64,000 bases of DNA from Brevibacillus sp. JNUCC-41. GTDB taxonomy: Bacteria > Bacillota > Bacilli > Bacillales > DSM-1321. Below the pieces are notes generated by a model. It was given only the letters and a program-made list of their open reading frames with translations, made no database searches and was not told the origin of the DNA. A program made the position numbers and the translations under genes. Positions 43,901-53,405 of this stretch are shown here, in pieces (the first letter of the stretch is position 1; every line of letters starts with the position of its first letter). Location: assembly GCF_014844095.1 (NCBI RefSeq), contig NZ_CP062163.1:2885501-2949500 (forward strand), in the 5' to 3' direction.

Positions 43901-43925
43901 TATAATGGTCGACCAGTCCATTATA
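43901..43925. promoter_or_regulatory. Candidate operator of the MarR regulator
   Basis: TATAATGG and CCATTATA are perfect inverted arms separated by nine bases, overlapping the region from -10 to the RBS of the leftward marR-type gene. Confidence 0.5.
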
Positions 43926-44086
43926 TTCTTTAATTCTTAAAAGTCTATTGTAAAGAATCATTTTTTTCAGTCAATGTTTATTTTTGGAAGTAAAGCAGTG
44001 GAGGAAGGAATTCCGCAATGCGAATGGATTATGGAAGAGTCCGATTGTACTGGATTTTCAAAAGCTGACAAGGGGGACCTTTATAT

Positions 44087-44233
44087 ATGATGGCAAATAT
44101 ATATTTTTTTCCTTCGAATGTTCCATTAGCAAGTATCAAAGTGCTGCCGAGAATTGGTAAAAGTCAATACAGCACATCACCTCTTGAAGCTGAATGCAAT
44201 TATATCCTGCAACCAAAAACCAGCCCTCTATAG
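44087..44233 (+). CDS. Possible small gene (48 aa)
   Basis: A 48-residue frame begins with ATGATG after a good AAGGGGG and ends inside the terminator stem at 44211-44252. The product (MMANIYFFPSNVPLASIKV) has no obvious domain or signal. The RBS is the main support; overlap with the opposing gene's terminator counts against it. Kept at low confidence. Confidence 0.3.
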   Translation: MMANIYFFPSNVPLASIKVLPRIGKSQYSTSPLEAECNYILQPKTSPL

Positions 44234-44252
44234 TGGCTGGTTTTTGGTTAAA
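44211..44252 (-). terminator. Terminator of the 67-residue charged protein gene
   Basis: AACCAAAAACCAGCC and GGCTGGTTTTTGGTT form a 15-base stem with a 9-base loop. Leftward it lies just past the stop codon. Confidence 0.7.
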
Positions 44253-44451
44253 CCCTCTCGCTCGTGGAGCGGTGTTTTGTTTCTTTTTTATTTCGTTCTT
44301 CTTGTCGTTCATATTTTATTTCATCAATTGGTAAATCATCAATGGGCATGACCACTTGATCACGTTCCAGCTGTTTTTCCTGATCTTTCTTGAATGCCTT
44401 GGATTTATCATTACGCTCTTCAAGATACTTTTCTTTATCTTTATTATCCAA
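44248..44451 (-). CDS. Small highly charged hypothetical protein (67 aa)
   Basis: This leftward frame encodes a lysine- and glutamate-rich protein with segments such as KDKEKYLEERNDKSKAFKKD and a central VMPIDDLPIDEIKY. It is predicted helical and soluble, with no cysteine. The TTG at 44451 lies seven bases after GGAGGG, so I prefer it to the upstream ATG (44466), which is part of that RBS. I do not recognise a function. Confidence 0.65.
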   Translation of the reverse strand: MDNKDKEKYLEERNDKSKAFKKDQEKQLERDQVVMPIDDLPIDEIKYERQEERNKKETKHRSTSERV

Positions 44452-44579
44452 TGTCAATCCCTCCATCTCTTTGTATCTCTTTTTCCCCTTATTTAGAAAA
44501 TAAAACGTTTAAGCGAAATATATGTGACCACATTTCATAAATATAAGGAGAACAGGAAAGTGCAAGGAGGGTTTGTTCA

Positions 44580-45623
44580 GTGAATGTCGCCGTCTTTTTC
44601 CGTTGGTTTTGGAGAGGTATTCTCCTTTTATGCATATTAATCGTCATTCCCTATTCATGGGCTTTGATATTAGCATTGCTCACCGCCATTCTTTTAGATG
44701 GATTGGTCCGCATGATTGGCGAAACGGCAAAGCTGCATCGGTTTTGGGCAGTGTTGATTTCATTTGTTCTATATGTAGGCGGGCTTATAAGCATCACTTA
44801 TTTTTCCTTTTCGGTATTAATCAAGAAGGTCATTATCTATTCGGAAGAATTTCCTGGTTTCATACGTGAAGTGTATTTGACGGCTATATTGCCAGTCATT
44901 AGGAAATGGGAACGGTATTCCCAAACGTTGCCGCCAAATCTCATACAGTCGATAGAACAAACGATGGAAAAGGGAGTCAGGGCCTTAGAAGGGTTCACAG
45001 AGGGCTTTGTTCAGGATATGGTTCAGTTCGTCACACTCATTCCCGGGCTCTTCATTGACTTTTTAATTTATTTAATCGCATTATTCTTATTTAGTCTTGA
45101 ATTGCCTAAGTTAAGAAAAAAGGCAGTCCTTTATTTAAAGACATCCACTTATCAAAAGATTTCGCTAGTTTATCAAGATTTAAGTATGGCAGCCGTAGGC
45201 TTCATCAAGGCACAAATCCTTTTGAGTTTAATAACGTTCATCATGGCTTATGGAGGACTATGGTTATTGAATGTGAAGTATACGGTTCCATTGGCATTGT
45301 TAATTGTAGTTGTGGACATTCTTCCTATCTTGGGGACGGGATCTGTACTGGTTCCTTGGGCAGTAATTGTTTGGGCTCAAGGAAACCATCATCTAGGTGT
45401 TGGTCTCGCAATCCTATTCCTGGTCATTACGATCATAAGAAGGACCATAGAACCGAAAATCTATTCAGCAAATATGGGATTGAGCCCATTGGCATCGTTG
45501 GTCAGCCTTTATTTAGGGTTTAAAATGCTCGGTTTCATCGGGCTTTTCCTTGGACCTTCGATACTGATTGTTTATGATACGTTAAAGAGGGCAGGTGTCA
45601 TCAAACCCAACTTCAAAATATGA
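44580..45623 (+). CDS. ytvI: AI-2E/YtvI-family integral membrane protein
   Basis: This 347-residue protein has about seven to eight helices, with the AI-2E transporter family pattern: paired N-terminal helices, a long middle region, then IVVVDILPILGTGSVLVPWAV and KIYSANMGLSPLASLVSLYLGFKMLGFIGL. Within Bacillus it resembles sporulation protein YtvI. Transport of AI-2 itself is not implied; other family members exchange sodium for protons. It starts with GTG after CAAGGAGGG. Confidence 0.82.
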   Translation: MNVAVFFRWFWRGILLLCILIVIPYSWALILALLTAILLDGLVRMIGETAKLHRFWAVLISFVLYVGGLISITYFSFSVLIKKVIIYSEEFPGFIREVYLTAILPVIRKWERYSQTLPPNLIQSIEQTMEKGVRALEGFTEGFVQDMVQFVTLIPGLFIDFLIYLIALFLFSLELPKLRKKAVLYLKTSTYQKISLVYQDLSMAAVGFIKAQILLSLITFIMAYGGLWLLNVKYTVPLALLIVVVDILPILGTGSVLVPWAVIVWAQGNHHLGVGLAILFLVITIIRRTIEPKIYSANMGLSPLASLVSLYLGFKMLGFIGLFLGPSILIVYDTLKRAGVIKPNFKI

Positions 45624-45630
45624 AAGATTA

Positions 45631-45780
45631 TTAGATGTTTTTTGCCTGATTTCTTAAATTTGACATATCTTTTACAGCTCTACCTTGACCGTTGCAATGA
45701 TTGCAGTCCCGGGAAAAAAATTGCAGATAGCGGGTTTTCCCTTTCCCTTTGCAGTGTTGGCAAATGGTTATGAGTTTCAT
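45631..45780 (-). CDS. 49-residue DnaJ-type zinc-finger protein
   Basis: This small leftward protein has two CxxCxGxG motifs, CQHCKGKG (residues 7-14) and CNHCNGQG (26-33). That is exactly one zinc site of the DnaJ cysteine-rich domain, without J-domain or substrate-binding parts. AAGGAGTG precedes the ATG. It probably binds one Zn and may serve as a stand-alone chaperone or assembly module; function is unknown. It is monocistronic between the YtvI-like gene and a CNNM gene. Confidence 0.75.
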   Translation of the reverse strand: MKLITICQHCKGKGKTRYLQFFSRDCNHCNGQGRAVKDMSNLRNQAKNI

Positions 45781-45919
45781 GATTCCTCACTCCTTCAATA
45801 AGTATCGCTTTTCTAACAGTATGAAACAATAAAGGTAGAACTATACTTCATGTAATCATTCAATTTAAAATGAAGCAGGTTTTATATATTATGTTATTAT
45901 TTCATTTCATGTACCGGTT

Positions 45920-45970
45920 GGAAAAAAATAACCCCCGCTCCTATTGTCAATTAGGAACGGGGGTTATTAT
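45920..45970 (-). terminator. Terminator of the first CNNM/CorC gene
   Basis: ATAACCCCCG and CGGGGGTTAT pair with an inner TCCTA/TAGGA hairpin; leftward the stem is followed by TTATTTTTTTCC. Confidence 0.85.
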
Positions 45971-47322
45971 CATGAAACGATTTCAGTTTGCGATATTATC
46001 GGGAATTCTTTTACTTCGCTTACGACTTTTGCTTGTTTGTATATTTCAATATAACGAATATGGTGATCTTCCATTTCTTTTATTCTAAAGTTATAGGGAC
46101 CATAAGTCAGAATATCACCTTGTTTGGCCTCGTAATTCTCGGTAAGGATCCATCCGCCCATCGTATCAATATCTTCATCATTAATATCCAATCCAAGTAA
46201 ATCATTCACTTCACTGACTAATACCTTGGCATCGATGATGTAGTGATCTTCTTTTAATTTGCGGACATCAGGAACTTCATCCAGGTCGAACTCATCGCGG
46301 ATATCGCCAACGATTTCTTCAAGGATATCTTCAACGGTCACCAAACCTGACGTACCGCCGTATTCATCCATGAGGATAGCCATGTGGATGCGCTCCTTTT
46401 GCATTTTTAAAAGTAAATCGTGAATTGGGATACTGTCAATGACACGGATGATCGGACGAACATATCGTTGGATCGTGGATGCTGTCTGCTTGTTATTGTC
46501 TATCATTTCAGTGAATAGCTCTTTTACATTGACCATACCGATAACATGGTCTTTATCTCCGTCAATGACAGGATATCGTGTAAAGTTCTCCTCCGCCATG
46601 ACGGTGAAAAACTGTTGGATCGTATCATCTTTGGATACCGTTGCAATTTCTGTACGTGGAACCATGATTTCTTTTGCAATCCGATCATCGAATTCAAAAA
46701 TTTTATTCACATATTTAAACTCTGATTGGTTAATTTCACCACTTTTGTAGCTTTCGGAAACAATGATACGAAGCTCTTCTTCTGTATGAGCCAAATCATG
46801 TTCGGAAACTGCTTTTAATCCTAGCATTCTTGTAAGCGTCCTTGCAGAGCCATTCAGTACCCAGATGAATGGATACATGATTTTGTTAAAACCAATTAAA
46901 GGTTTGGAAACCAATAAAGTTACTCGCTCCGCTTTTTGAATCGCCAATGTTTTTGGTGCCAATTCCCCAACAACCACATGTATGAAAGTTATTAAAGAAA
47001 AGGCAATTGCAACCGAGAGTGCATGTGAAGCTGAATTTGGAAGATTCAATTGATTCAAGAGTGGGTGCAAAATCTTTTTGACTGTCGGTTCCCCGAGCAC
47101 CCCAAGCCCTAGAGCGGTAACGGTAATACCGAGCTGGCATGTTGAAAGGTATTCATCCAGGTTGGATATCACTTTCTTTGCTGAAAGAGCATTCGGCTTT
47201 CCTTCTTCAATTAATTGATCGACCCTCGTGCTTCTCACTTTAACAATCGCAAACTCCGTAGCTACAAAAAATGCTGTTAAAGCAATTAAAATGGCAATAA
47301 GAACCAAGTTTATTATGTCCAA
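45970..47322 (-). CDS. CNNM/CorC-family (hemolysin-like) membrane protein, copy 1
   Basis: This 450-residue protein has an N-terminal CNNM (DUF21) transmembrane domain with [16 protein letters not shown] and GVLGEPTV, two CBS domains ([15 protein letters not shown] and [24 protein letters not shown]) and a C-terminal CorC/HlyC domain (GGWILTENY). Relatives such as YhdP/MpfA export Mg2+ or lower its toxicity. A TTG start follows AAGGGAG. It has a long upstream leader, and a close paralogue is at 50.4 kb. Confidence 0.9.
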   Translation of the reverse strand: MDIINLVLIAILIALTAFFVATEFAIVKVRSTRVDQLIEEGKPNALSAKKVISNLDEYLSTCQLGITVTALGLGVLGEPTVKKILHPLLNQLNLPNSASHALSVAIAFSLITFIHVVVGELAPKTLAIQKAERVTLLVSKPLIGFNKIMYPFIWVLNGSARTLTRMLGLKAVSEHDLAHTEEELRIIVSESYKSGEINQSEFKYVNKIFEFDDRIAKEIMVPRTEIATVSKDDTIQQFFTVMAEENFTRYPVIDGDKDHVIGMVNVKELFTEMIDNNKQTASTIQRYVRPIIRVIDSIPIHDLLLKMQKERIHMAILMDEYGGTSGLVTVEDILEEIVGDIRDEFDLDEVPDVRKLKEDHYIIDAKVLVSEVNDLLGLDINDEDIDTMGGWILTENYEAKQGDILTYGPYNFRIKEMEDHHIRYIEIYKQAKVVSEVKEFPIISQTEIVS

Positions 47323-47937
47323 ATAGTCTCCCTTAACTCGCCTTCGAGACGAATAAGGAGTACACCTCCTACATTTTTAAAATATACAAGTATATTTTTT
47401 TTACCTTGCTGAATATTATCGGGAATCATTCAAAATGGCTGTGGTAATTGATGTCCAGCCGCTTTAACTCCCATTTCTTTAAGTGATGAAGAGAATAATA
47501 GTATATGCCGATTGGCGACGCGTAGACGGGAAATAGAAGAATTTCCGTCTGAAGGAGTACAGCCATTTTTCAATAGGATGCACATATCCATTACGCAAAT
47601 CAGCGTCCGCCTGTCAAAACGAACATTCTTTAATGCCCCATCAAATCACCTCAATCTAATTAATTTAAATACTTTCATTATAGAAAGAGTTAATCATTCA
47701 GTCAAATAGCTTTCTGCACCATAAATCCGGTAAATTGCTTGTAAAGGATCAGTTTGAGCTAATAATTAGCTGTTTTTGACTGTTTTCACTACTTTATTGT
47801 ATGATATTATGGAATATTCAGAAAATTATAGGTGGTTACATAAAAAATTGGTCAGTTTCATTATTTTTTCGCTGGTTCATACATATTCTATAGAGTCCAA
47901 GACAAGTTCTAAATGCAGATTAAAGGGGGTGGCAGCC
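47323..47937. other. Long intergenic region between CNNM copy 1 and the YitT gene
   Basis: This 615-base region holds the 5' leader of the leftward CNNM gene. It contains an imperfect AGACGGGAAAT/ATTTCCGTCT hairpin (47524-47550) and a GGCTG/CAGCC hairpin (47437-47460). A leftward frame of 53 codons from an ATG at 47591 to 47430 is open, and the same frame is open back to about 47646. It lacks a convincing RBS. It does not match the M-box magnesium riboswitch consensus. No other gene is seen. Confidence 0.4.
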
Positions 47938-48513
47938 ATGAAAATCATGGAAAGGATGGCAGCAATCATCGCCGGCAGCATGCTTGTAGGAGTGGGAATC
48001 AATTTTTTCCTGATACCTTATCATTTATTGGATGGCGGCATGATAGGGATTGGGCTGATTTTTCATTACTATATAGGACTTCCGACAGGCCTGGGTGTGA
48101 TTTTGAGCAGCATTCCATTATATATATATGCTTGGTACTTTGAAAAGAAATTATTCCTGAACAGTTTGCATGGCCTGCTTTTTTCCTCATTATGCATCGA
48201 TATTTTTTCCGACGCTGTCATCGGCTGGAATCTTCCCATTTATGTAAGTGCAATGATCGGGGGAGGTTTGATTGGATTAGGAATCGGCTTGATGCTTCGA
48301 TATGGGACATCAACAGGCGGAACGGATATGCTGGCACAGATCCTATCAAGGAAGAGCGGATTCAATGTAGGTTTACTGATTTTTATCATTGATGGATGCG
48401 TGCTTCTTTGCGGATTGAGTGTTGTGGGGACTTCAATCTTTTTATATTCATTTTTAACGATCATCGCGGTGGCCATGCTGACCTCAGTCACCGTGATGCG
48501 AACTATTTTTTGA
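47938..48513 (+). CDS. YitT-family membrane protein (short form)
   Basis: This 191-residue protein has about five helices with the YitT signature: GVGINFFLIPYHLLDGGMIGIGLIFHYY at the N-terminus and GLMLRYGTSTGGTDMLAQILSRKSG in the middle. Most YitT proteins continue into a cytoplasmic DUF2179 domain, which is absent here. AAAGGGGGTGG precedes the ATG at 47938; an open in-frame extension upstream has no RBS. Function is unknown. Confidence 0.85.
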   Translation: MKIMERMAAIIAGSMLVGVGINFFLIPYHLLDGGMIGIGLIFHYYIGLPTGLGVILSSIPLYIYAWYFEKKLFLNSLHGLLFSSLCIDIFSDAVIGWNLPIYVSAMIGGGLIGLGIGLMLRYGTSTGGTDMLAQILSRKSGFNVGLLIFIIDGCVLLCGLSVVGTSIFLYSFLTIIAVAMLTSVTVMRTIF

Positions 48514-48604
48514 TGAATGACGTATAAAAATCCGAAAAAAGGAAAGGATGGGCAATATGAAGAGGACAGATTTTTAGTCTAATAAATAGTAAAGGAAAGT
48601 TCAT

Positions 48605-49318
48605 ATGAAAAAACTCTATATGTTTACTGCGTTGTTAGTTATGTTGGCTGGATGTCAGGAGTCTGAAATGCCAGAGGACAAGGAAGTTAACAGTGCTGTT
48701 CCAGAATCGATGGATGCATCAATCGTCATTAAAGGCAAATTGGAGCCTGGAAAAGAAGTCATTCTTGAAACTACAGTGAAACAGGGAAGCAAATTGGTGA
48801 ATGAAGCAGATGAGGTACTCTTTGAAGTAAGAAAGTCAGGGCAGGATAAACGGGAAATGCTTGAAGCAAAGAATACTGGAAGTGGCATGTATCAAGTGAT
48901 GCATACTTTTGAAGAAACAGGCAAATATATTGTAGTCTCCCATGTTACGGCCAAAGGCCTTCATGTAATGCCTGAAAAAGAAGTTGTCGTTCCAGAACAT
49001 GAAAGTGAAGGCGCATCGGTTCATCCTAGTACGGATGTATCCATCGAGTTTCAAAGTAACCCTGTAAAGGCAGGAAACAGTTCGAACTTTGCAGCGACCG
49101 TTGAATTGGATGGGAAGCCACTGACAAATGCAGATGTGAATTTCGAGGTGTGGAAGGAAGGCAGCGAAGAGAGTCATTTCACCAAAGCTGAAGAAGATGG
49201 AGATGGAACATATCTAAATAAGGTATCTTTCGAAGAATCGGGAACCTATAAGGTGCAGGTACATGTTGAAAAAGACGAAGTGCATGAACACCAACTGCAA
49301 ACCATTCAAGTCAATTGA
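48605..49318 (+). CDS. Lipoprotein with two YtkA-like domains
   Basis: This 237-residue protein has a lipobox (LAGC at 14-17) and two tandem YtkA/FixH-like beta domains, each of about 90 residues. Matching blocks are VLFEVRKSG..GSGMYQVMHTFEETGKYIV in the first and VNFEVWKEG..GDGTYLNKVSFEESGTYKV in the second, indicating internal duplication. YtkA-like domains occur in extracytoplasmic proteins, often near copper or redox systems. It is anchored at the outer face of the membrane, with no clear partner gene nearby. Confidence 0.85.
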   Translation: MKKLYMFTALLVMLAGCQESEMPEDKEVNSAVPESMDASIVIKGKLEPGKEVILETTVKQGSKLVNEADEVLFEVRKSGQDKREMLEAKNTGSGMYQVMHTFEETGKYIVVSHVTAKGLHVMPEKEVVVPEHESEGASVHPSTDVSIEFQSNPVKAGNSSNFAATVELDGKPLTNADVNFEVWKEGSEESHFTKAEEDGDGTYLNKVSFEESGTYKVQVHVEKDEVHEHQLQTIQVN

Positions 49319-49410
49319 TTGTTTTTTGGAGCGAATGGTTTAAACAGGTTTTATCCTTTCGTTAAATGGGAAGGTAAAGGATAACGGTACAGCAGAAAGG
49401 GAGGGTAAGC

Positions 49411-49575
49411 ATGAATAATCAAAAAATCAACAAGTATAAAGATCTCGGGATTCATATTGAAAAAACGAAATCACGCCAGGAGATTTTCACTAATGTTTCG
49501 CAAAATGATTCATCCTTACTCACCACAGCTTTTTTTTCTCAATTTCCCCAAAAAAGGGAGCTAAAAGAATATTGA
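49411..49575 (+). CDS. Small hypothetical protein (54 aa)
   Basis: A 54-residue frame starts with an ATG after AAAGGGAGGG and stops just before a weak terminator. The product is basic and polar (MNNQKINKYKDLGIHIEKTK) with no membrane segment or cysteine. I do not recognise it. RBS quality and terminator support a real gene. Confidence 0.6.
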   Translation: MNNQKINKYKDLGIHIEKTKSRQEIFTNVSQNDSSLLTTAFFSQFPQKRELKEY

Positions 49576-49581
49576 TGCAAT

Positions 49582-49617
49582 GAGACCGGAGTACATATCA
49601 GCTGGTCTTTTTTTGTG
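49582..49617 (+). terminator. Weak terminator after the 54-residue gene
   Basis: AGACC and GGTCT flank a 16-base loop and are followed by TTTTTTTG. Confidence 0.5.
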
Positions 49618-49735
49618 CATTCCTAAATGTGATGCATTGTGAAACTGGATATGAAAAACCGAATAGAACGTTATGAGCTGAAATAGGATAGAAGGACAAA
49701 CAATTTGAAATTAGCGGTAAGGGGAGTCCGATAGC

Positions 49736-50368
49736 ATGATATCACAGCTTATTATGACGATATTGAATTGGTTTGCTGAAATGGGGTATATGGGGATTTT
49801 ATTGGGGCTTATGGTTGAAGTCATCCCTAGTGAGCTAGTTCTAGGGTACGGTGGTTATGTGGTCGGCCTGGGGAAAATGAATTTTTGGGGAGCTGTTCTT
49901 GCAGGTGTGGCAGGCGGGACGATGGCACAACTTTTTCTATATTGGGCTGGGTATTATGGAGGACGGCCCTTTCTCTTGAAGTATGGAAAATATATTTTAA
50001 TAAAAGAAAAACATATTGTAAATGCTGAAGAGTGGTTTCAAAGGTATGGCGTTGGCGTGATTTTTACGGCTCGATTCATTCCAGTGGTTCGCCATGCTAT
50101 TTCCATCCCAGCCGGAATTGCAAGGATGTCCGTATGGAAGTTTATATTTTATACGGTTGCGGCTGTCATACCTTGGACCATATTGTTCCTCACCTTAGGA
50201 AGGGTTCTCGGCGAGAATTGGCAGCAAATCCGGGAAATAACTGAACCTTATCTAATTCCGGCTGCAGGTTTTTCCTTTATCTTTATCATGTTGTATATCT
50301 TTTGGAAAAAAAAGAGCACTCCTCCAATCGTAACGGTCAAAAAAATGGGACGGTTTCCCGATAAATGA
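49736..50368 (+). CDS. DedA/SNARE-associated family membrane protein, second copy
   Basis: This 210-residue protein has the same layout as the 203-residue DedA protein at 16.9 kb: GILLGLMVEVIPSELVLGYGG, GGRPFLLKYGKYILIKEKHI and the ARFIPVVRHAISIPAG motif with its conserved arginines. It probably flips a lipid carrier or phospholipid across the membrane. The ATG follows GGGGAG. It is monocistronic and shares a strong bidirectional terminator with the converging CNNM gene. Confidence 0.9.
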   Translation: MISQLIMTILNWFAEMGYMGILLGLMVEVIPSELVLGYGGYVVGLGKMNFWGAVLAGVAGGTMAQLFLYWAGYYGGRPFLLKYGKYILIKEKHIVNAEEWFQRYGVGVIFTARFIPVVRHAISIPAGIARMSVWKFIFYTVAAVIPWTILFLTLGRVLGENWQQIREITEPYLIPAAGFSFIFIMLYIFWKKKSTPPIVTVKKMGRFPDK

Positions 50369-50374
50369 ACAAAT

Positions 50375-50420
50375 CGAAAAAACAGCCACGTAAAATCACC
50401 TTTTACGTGGCTGTTTTTCA
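50375..50420. terminator. Bidirectional terminator between DedA and CNNM copy 2
   Basis: AAAAAACAGCCACGTAAAA and TTTTACGTGGCTGTTTTT form an almost perfect long stem with a 5-base loop. Confidence 0.9.
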
Positions 50421-50423
50421 TCA

Positions 50424-51755
50424 TTATCCTTGAGGAAGGTCTTCTTCCAGAGGAAGCTGTACGACCTTTTTGGTGACCTCTATAAAACGAATGGCGTGAT
50501 CTTCCATTTCAATCACTTTAAAGCAGAATCCGTCTTTTTCCATGATGTCCCCTACCTTCACATCATAATTTTCAGTAAGGACCCAACCGCCTATAGTATC
50601 GACATCATCTTCTTCTAAGTGAATGCCAAGTAGGTCATTCACTTCCTTTACAAGAAGTTTAGAGTCTAAAATATAATGTCCATCTTTAATTTTCCTGATC
50701 GAGGCGACTTCATCAATATCGAATTCATCACGAATTTCCCCTACGATTTCCTCGAGGATATCCTCGACTGTGACAAGTCCGGAAGTACCGCCGTATTCAT
50801 CCATCAAAATGGCCATATGAATGCGTTCTTTTTGCATTTTTAGCAGCAAATCGTGAATTGGGATATTTTCCATCACCCGAATGATCGGACGTGCGTAATT
50901 TTCAATCGCTTTGATATGGATTTCCCGGTTCTTAATAAGATCCGAGAATACTTCCTTTAAGTTCACTAAGCCGATGACATGGTCTTTATCACCTTCGACA
51001 ACAGGATATCGAGTGTATTTTTCCAATTTGGCCACATCGACGAATTGCTGTACCGTTTCATCTTTGGATATGGTCATGATTTCTGTCCTTGGAACCATGA
51101 TTTCTTTAGCAACACGATCATCGAACTCAAAGATGTTATTTACATATTTAAATTCCGACTGGTTAATTTCTCCGCTTTTATAGCTATCTGAAAGGATGAA
51201 ACGTAATTCTTCCTCCGTATGGGCTATTTCGCTTTCGGATGCTGGTTTAAAGCCAAATAATCCGACAACGAATCGGGAAGAATGATTCAAGGCCCAAATG
51301 AAGGGAAAGGCTATCTTATGGAAAAAAATCAGCGGGCTGGCAATTGCCAAGGCCACTTGCTCAGCCTTTTGGATGGCAACCGTCTTTGGAGCCAATTCTC
51401 CAACAACCACATTCAGGAACGTAATTAGGGAAAATGAAATAACGAATGTCAGAACGCTTGTGACTTCTTGAGGGATGTTCAATGCCTTGAATAAAGGCCC
51501 AACCAATTTGAGGACGGTCGGTTGTCCTAGCCACCCCAATCCAAGGGCAGTTACTGTAATTCCAAGCTGTGTCGCGGATAGGTACTCATCAAGATCGGAT
51601 GTGACCTTCTTGGCCGCAATGGCTTTTTTGTTTCCCTCTTCAATCAATTGATCGATCCGAGAGCTGCGAACCCTTATGATCGAAAATTCCGAAGCTACAA
51701 AAAAGGCAGTTAAAGCAATTAAAATAATGACAAATAAAAAACTTAATATGTCCAA
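50424..51755 (-). CDS. CNNM/CorC-family (hemolysin-like) membrane protein, copy 2
   Basis: This 443-residue protein is a close paralogue of the one ending at 45970. It has the same domain order (CNNM, two CBS, CorC/HlyC) and long identical stretches such as [13 protein letters not shown] and [18 protein letters not shown]. The likely role is Mg2+ or other divalent cation efflux. The TTG start, supported by alignment with copy 1 (DI-L/N-), lacks a clear RBS, so translation may be weak or regulated through its leader of about 280 bases. Confidence 0.9.
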   Translation of the reverse strand: MDILSFLFVIILIALTAFFVASEFSIIRVRSSRIDQLIEEGNKKAIAAKKVTSDLDEYLSATQLGITVTALGLGWLGQPTVLKLVGPLFKALNIPQEVTSVLTFVISFSLITFLNVVVGELAPKTVAIQKAEQVALAIASPLIFFHKIAFPFIWALNHSSRFVVGLFGFKPASESEIAHTEEELRFILSDSYKSGEINQSEFKYVNNIFEFDDRVAKEIMVPRTEIMTISKDETVQQFVDVAKLEKYTRYPVVEGDKDHVIGLVNLKEVFSDLIKNREIHIKAIENYARPIIRVMENIPIHDLLLKMQKERIHMAILMDEYGGTSGLVTVEDILEEIVGEIRDEFDIDEVASIRKIKDGHYILDSKLLVKEVNDLLGIHLEEDDVDTIGGWVLTENYDVKVGDIMEKDGFCFKVIEMEDHAIRFIEVTKKVVQLPLEEDLPQG

Positions 51756-52037
51756 TTAGTGTGGGACTTAAATTGAATCGCCAGATGTTGAGAACGATTT
51801 AATTATCCCAGTCACCTCCCAAAACCAATAATGAATGAAATGATATTAGTATATAAAATGTTAGATGAAAAATAAGTCTCGTCTATCTCGTATGAAAATT
51901 TCTCTTGTTTTTATTTTCAATCTATAGAATCATTCACCTCGATTAGTAGTGGAACCTACCTATTAGTATAAGTAACTGGGCGCCAATCAGTCAAAAATTT
52001 CACACTAAAAACCTAAGGAAAAAAGGATATTTATCCA

Positions 52038-53147
52038 TTATTTAGTTTTTAATTGTATGGAAAAGGTCGTAAGGAAATCGGTAGAGTGACAGGATAAGGT
52101 TCCTTGATGCTTTAAAACGATTTCTTTACAGACGAATAATCCCAATCCCGTTCCTCTCTTTTTTGTGGTGATGAATGGTTCAAAAATATTCGGCAGGACG
52201 TCGTCAGGTATCTTCGGCCCATTGTTCGATATATTTAAAGTAAGAATGCCGGGTGGTGATTCAGAGCCTGAAATGTAAATGGATGGGGAAGGCATCCCCG
52301 CAACCACATCAAGAGCATTTAATATAATATTAAGTAAAACTTGACGGAATTCTTCTTTAGAACCGGAAATTACGGCATCCTCGGCAATATTGCATGTAAT
52401 GGAAGCATTAACTTCCAAAATGCTAGGATATAAAAATTCGATCACCTCATTCACAAGCTGAGCAATGGAAAATAGATCAGGTGGTGATGAGGAAGTTTCC
52501 TTTTTGGAAATATTAAGAAATTGTGTGATCCGGTAATTGAGCTGATCCAATTCCTTCGAAATGATATCAAGGTACTTTATCTGAGGTTGTTCTGCCTGTA
52601 ACAATTGTATGAATCCCATGATGGAAGTCAGTGGATTTCTGAATTCATGGACAAAGCTTGAGGTCATTTGGCCAAGGAGTGTCAACCGGTCTTTATGATT
52701 TGGGCTTATGAATTGATAGCGTTCTTCAAGTTCCATCGTTTTCAATTCGGTATAATGGGATAATGCAAAATGAATAAGTTTATCGAAGTAAACGTTTACT
52801 TGCTTAATTAGTCCCGATATTACTTCTTTGGATGATTCGGAATTCAAAACATGCTCTATGATGATGGATCTCCCGATGGTAGCAGTGGAAAAGAAATTTT
52901 CCATATCCAATTGCTTATTGACTCGATCAGACGCAATCTTTTCCCCAACGACCTTCAGTACATCGTCTATTTCAGTATCCGATTTTCCAAGCTGATCCAA
53001 TAGCAGATTGAAAATATTTTCCACTTCTCCTTTAAAATACCCCAGATATCCGTCCGGTAAATGCAGCAACTCATCTTTCCATTTGGAAATGATACTGCTT
53101 TTTTGAGAAGATAAAAAGTGAATGGTCATTTCTCGATTAGATACCAT
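52038..53147 (-). CDS. Soluble histidine kinase, sporulation-phosphorelay type
   Basis: This 369-residue kinase has no transmembrane helix. An N-terminal all-helical sensor region (about 150 residues, RsbRD-like in look) is followed by RLTLLGQMTSSFVHEFRNPLTSIMGF with phospho-His in VHEFRNP, and ATPase motifs NIILNALDVV, SNNGPKIP and GTGLGLFVCKEI. This HEFRNPLTS type is usual in Bacillus sporulation kinases feeding Spo0F. No response regulator is adjacent, consistent with an orphan phosphorelay kinase. The start at 53147 follows GGAGGG. Confidence 0.85.
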   Translation of the reverse strand: MVSNREMTIHFLSSQKSSIISKWKDELLHLPDGYLGYFKGEVENIFNLLLDQLGKSDTEIDDVLKVVGEKIASDRVNKQLDMENFFSTATIGRSIIIEHVLNSESSKEVISGLIKQVNVYFDKLIHFALSHYTELKTMELEERYQFISPNHKDRLTLLGQMTSSFVHEFRNPLTSIMGFIQLLQAEQPQIKYLDIISKELDQLNYRITQFLNISKKETSSSPPDLFSIAQLVNEVIEFLYPSILEVNASITCNIAEDAVISGSKEEFRQVLLNIILNALDVVAGMPSPSIYISGSESPPGILTLNISNNGPKIPDDVLPNIFEPFITTKKRGTGLGLFVCKEIVLKHQGTLSCHSTDFLTTFSIQLKTK

Positions 53148-53364
53148 CTTGCCCTCCATACTGTAGGAAAATGAATTTACTTTTGACCCGGAAATTGCTT
53201 TATTTGAATAAAATTACAAAATATCAAAATAATTACATCTTGTTTTCATGATAACAGATTAATGTTCTTTTAACATGTGTTAATTGGATAAATATTCGGC
53301 AATCAATCAATAAATCCCTTTTTTTGACACAGCTTTATTACAGTGATTACAGGAATCAATAACA

Positions 53365-53405
53365 AAAAAAGGTATCCGTAAAGTTAATGCCGGTTACCTT
53401 TTTTA
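53365..53405 (-). terminator. Terminator of the Mn-type CDF gene
   Basis: AAAAAAGGTA(TCCG) and (CGG)TTACCTTTTTT pair imperfectly, overlapping the end of the leftward coding region. Confidence 0.55.

Noticed and set aside
47349-47369. GGAGGTG plus a 10-codon frame just upstream of CNNM copy 1, with a similar GGAGGTG plus 15-codon frame before copy 2
   Set aside because: The only possible starts overlap the RBS itself, so translation as leader peptides is not supported.
47323-47700. Possible M-box (Mg2+) riboswitch upstream of the first CNNM gene
   Set aside because: The conserved M-box blocks (such as GGTGAGGCTCC and the GCTGCTGCCC region) are not found on either strand; only generic hairpins are present.
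52787-52800. AGTAAACGTTTACT resembling a cre site inside the soluble histidine kinase gene
   Set aside because: It misses the first consensus base and lies deep in the coding region (about 350 bases in), where a functional roadblock is less likely; kept out of the features.
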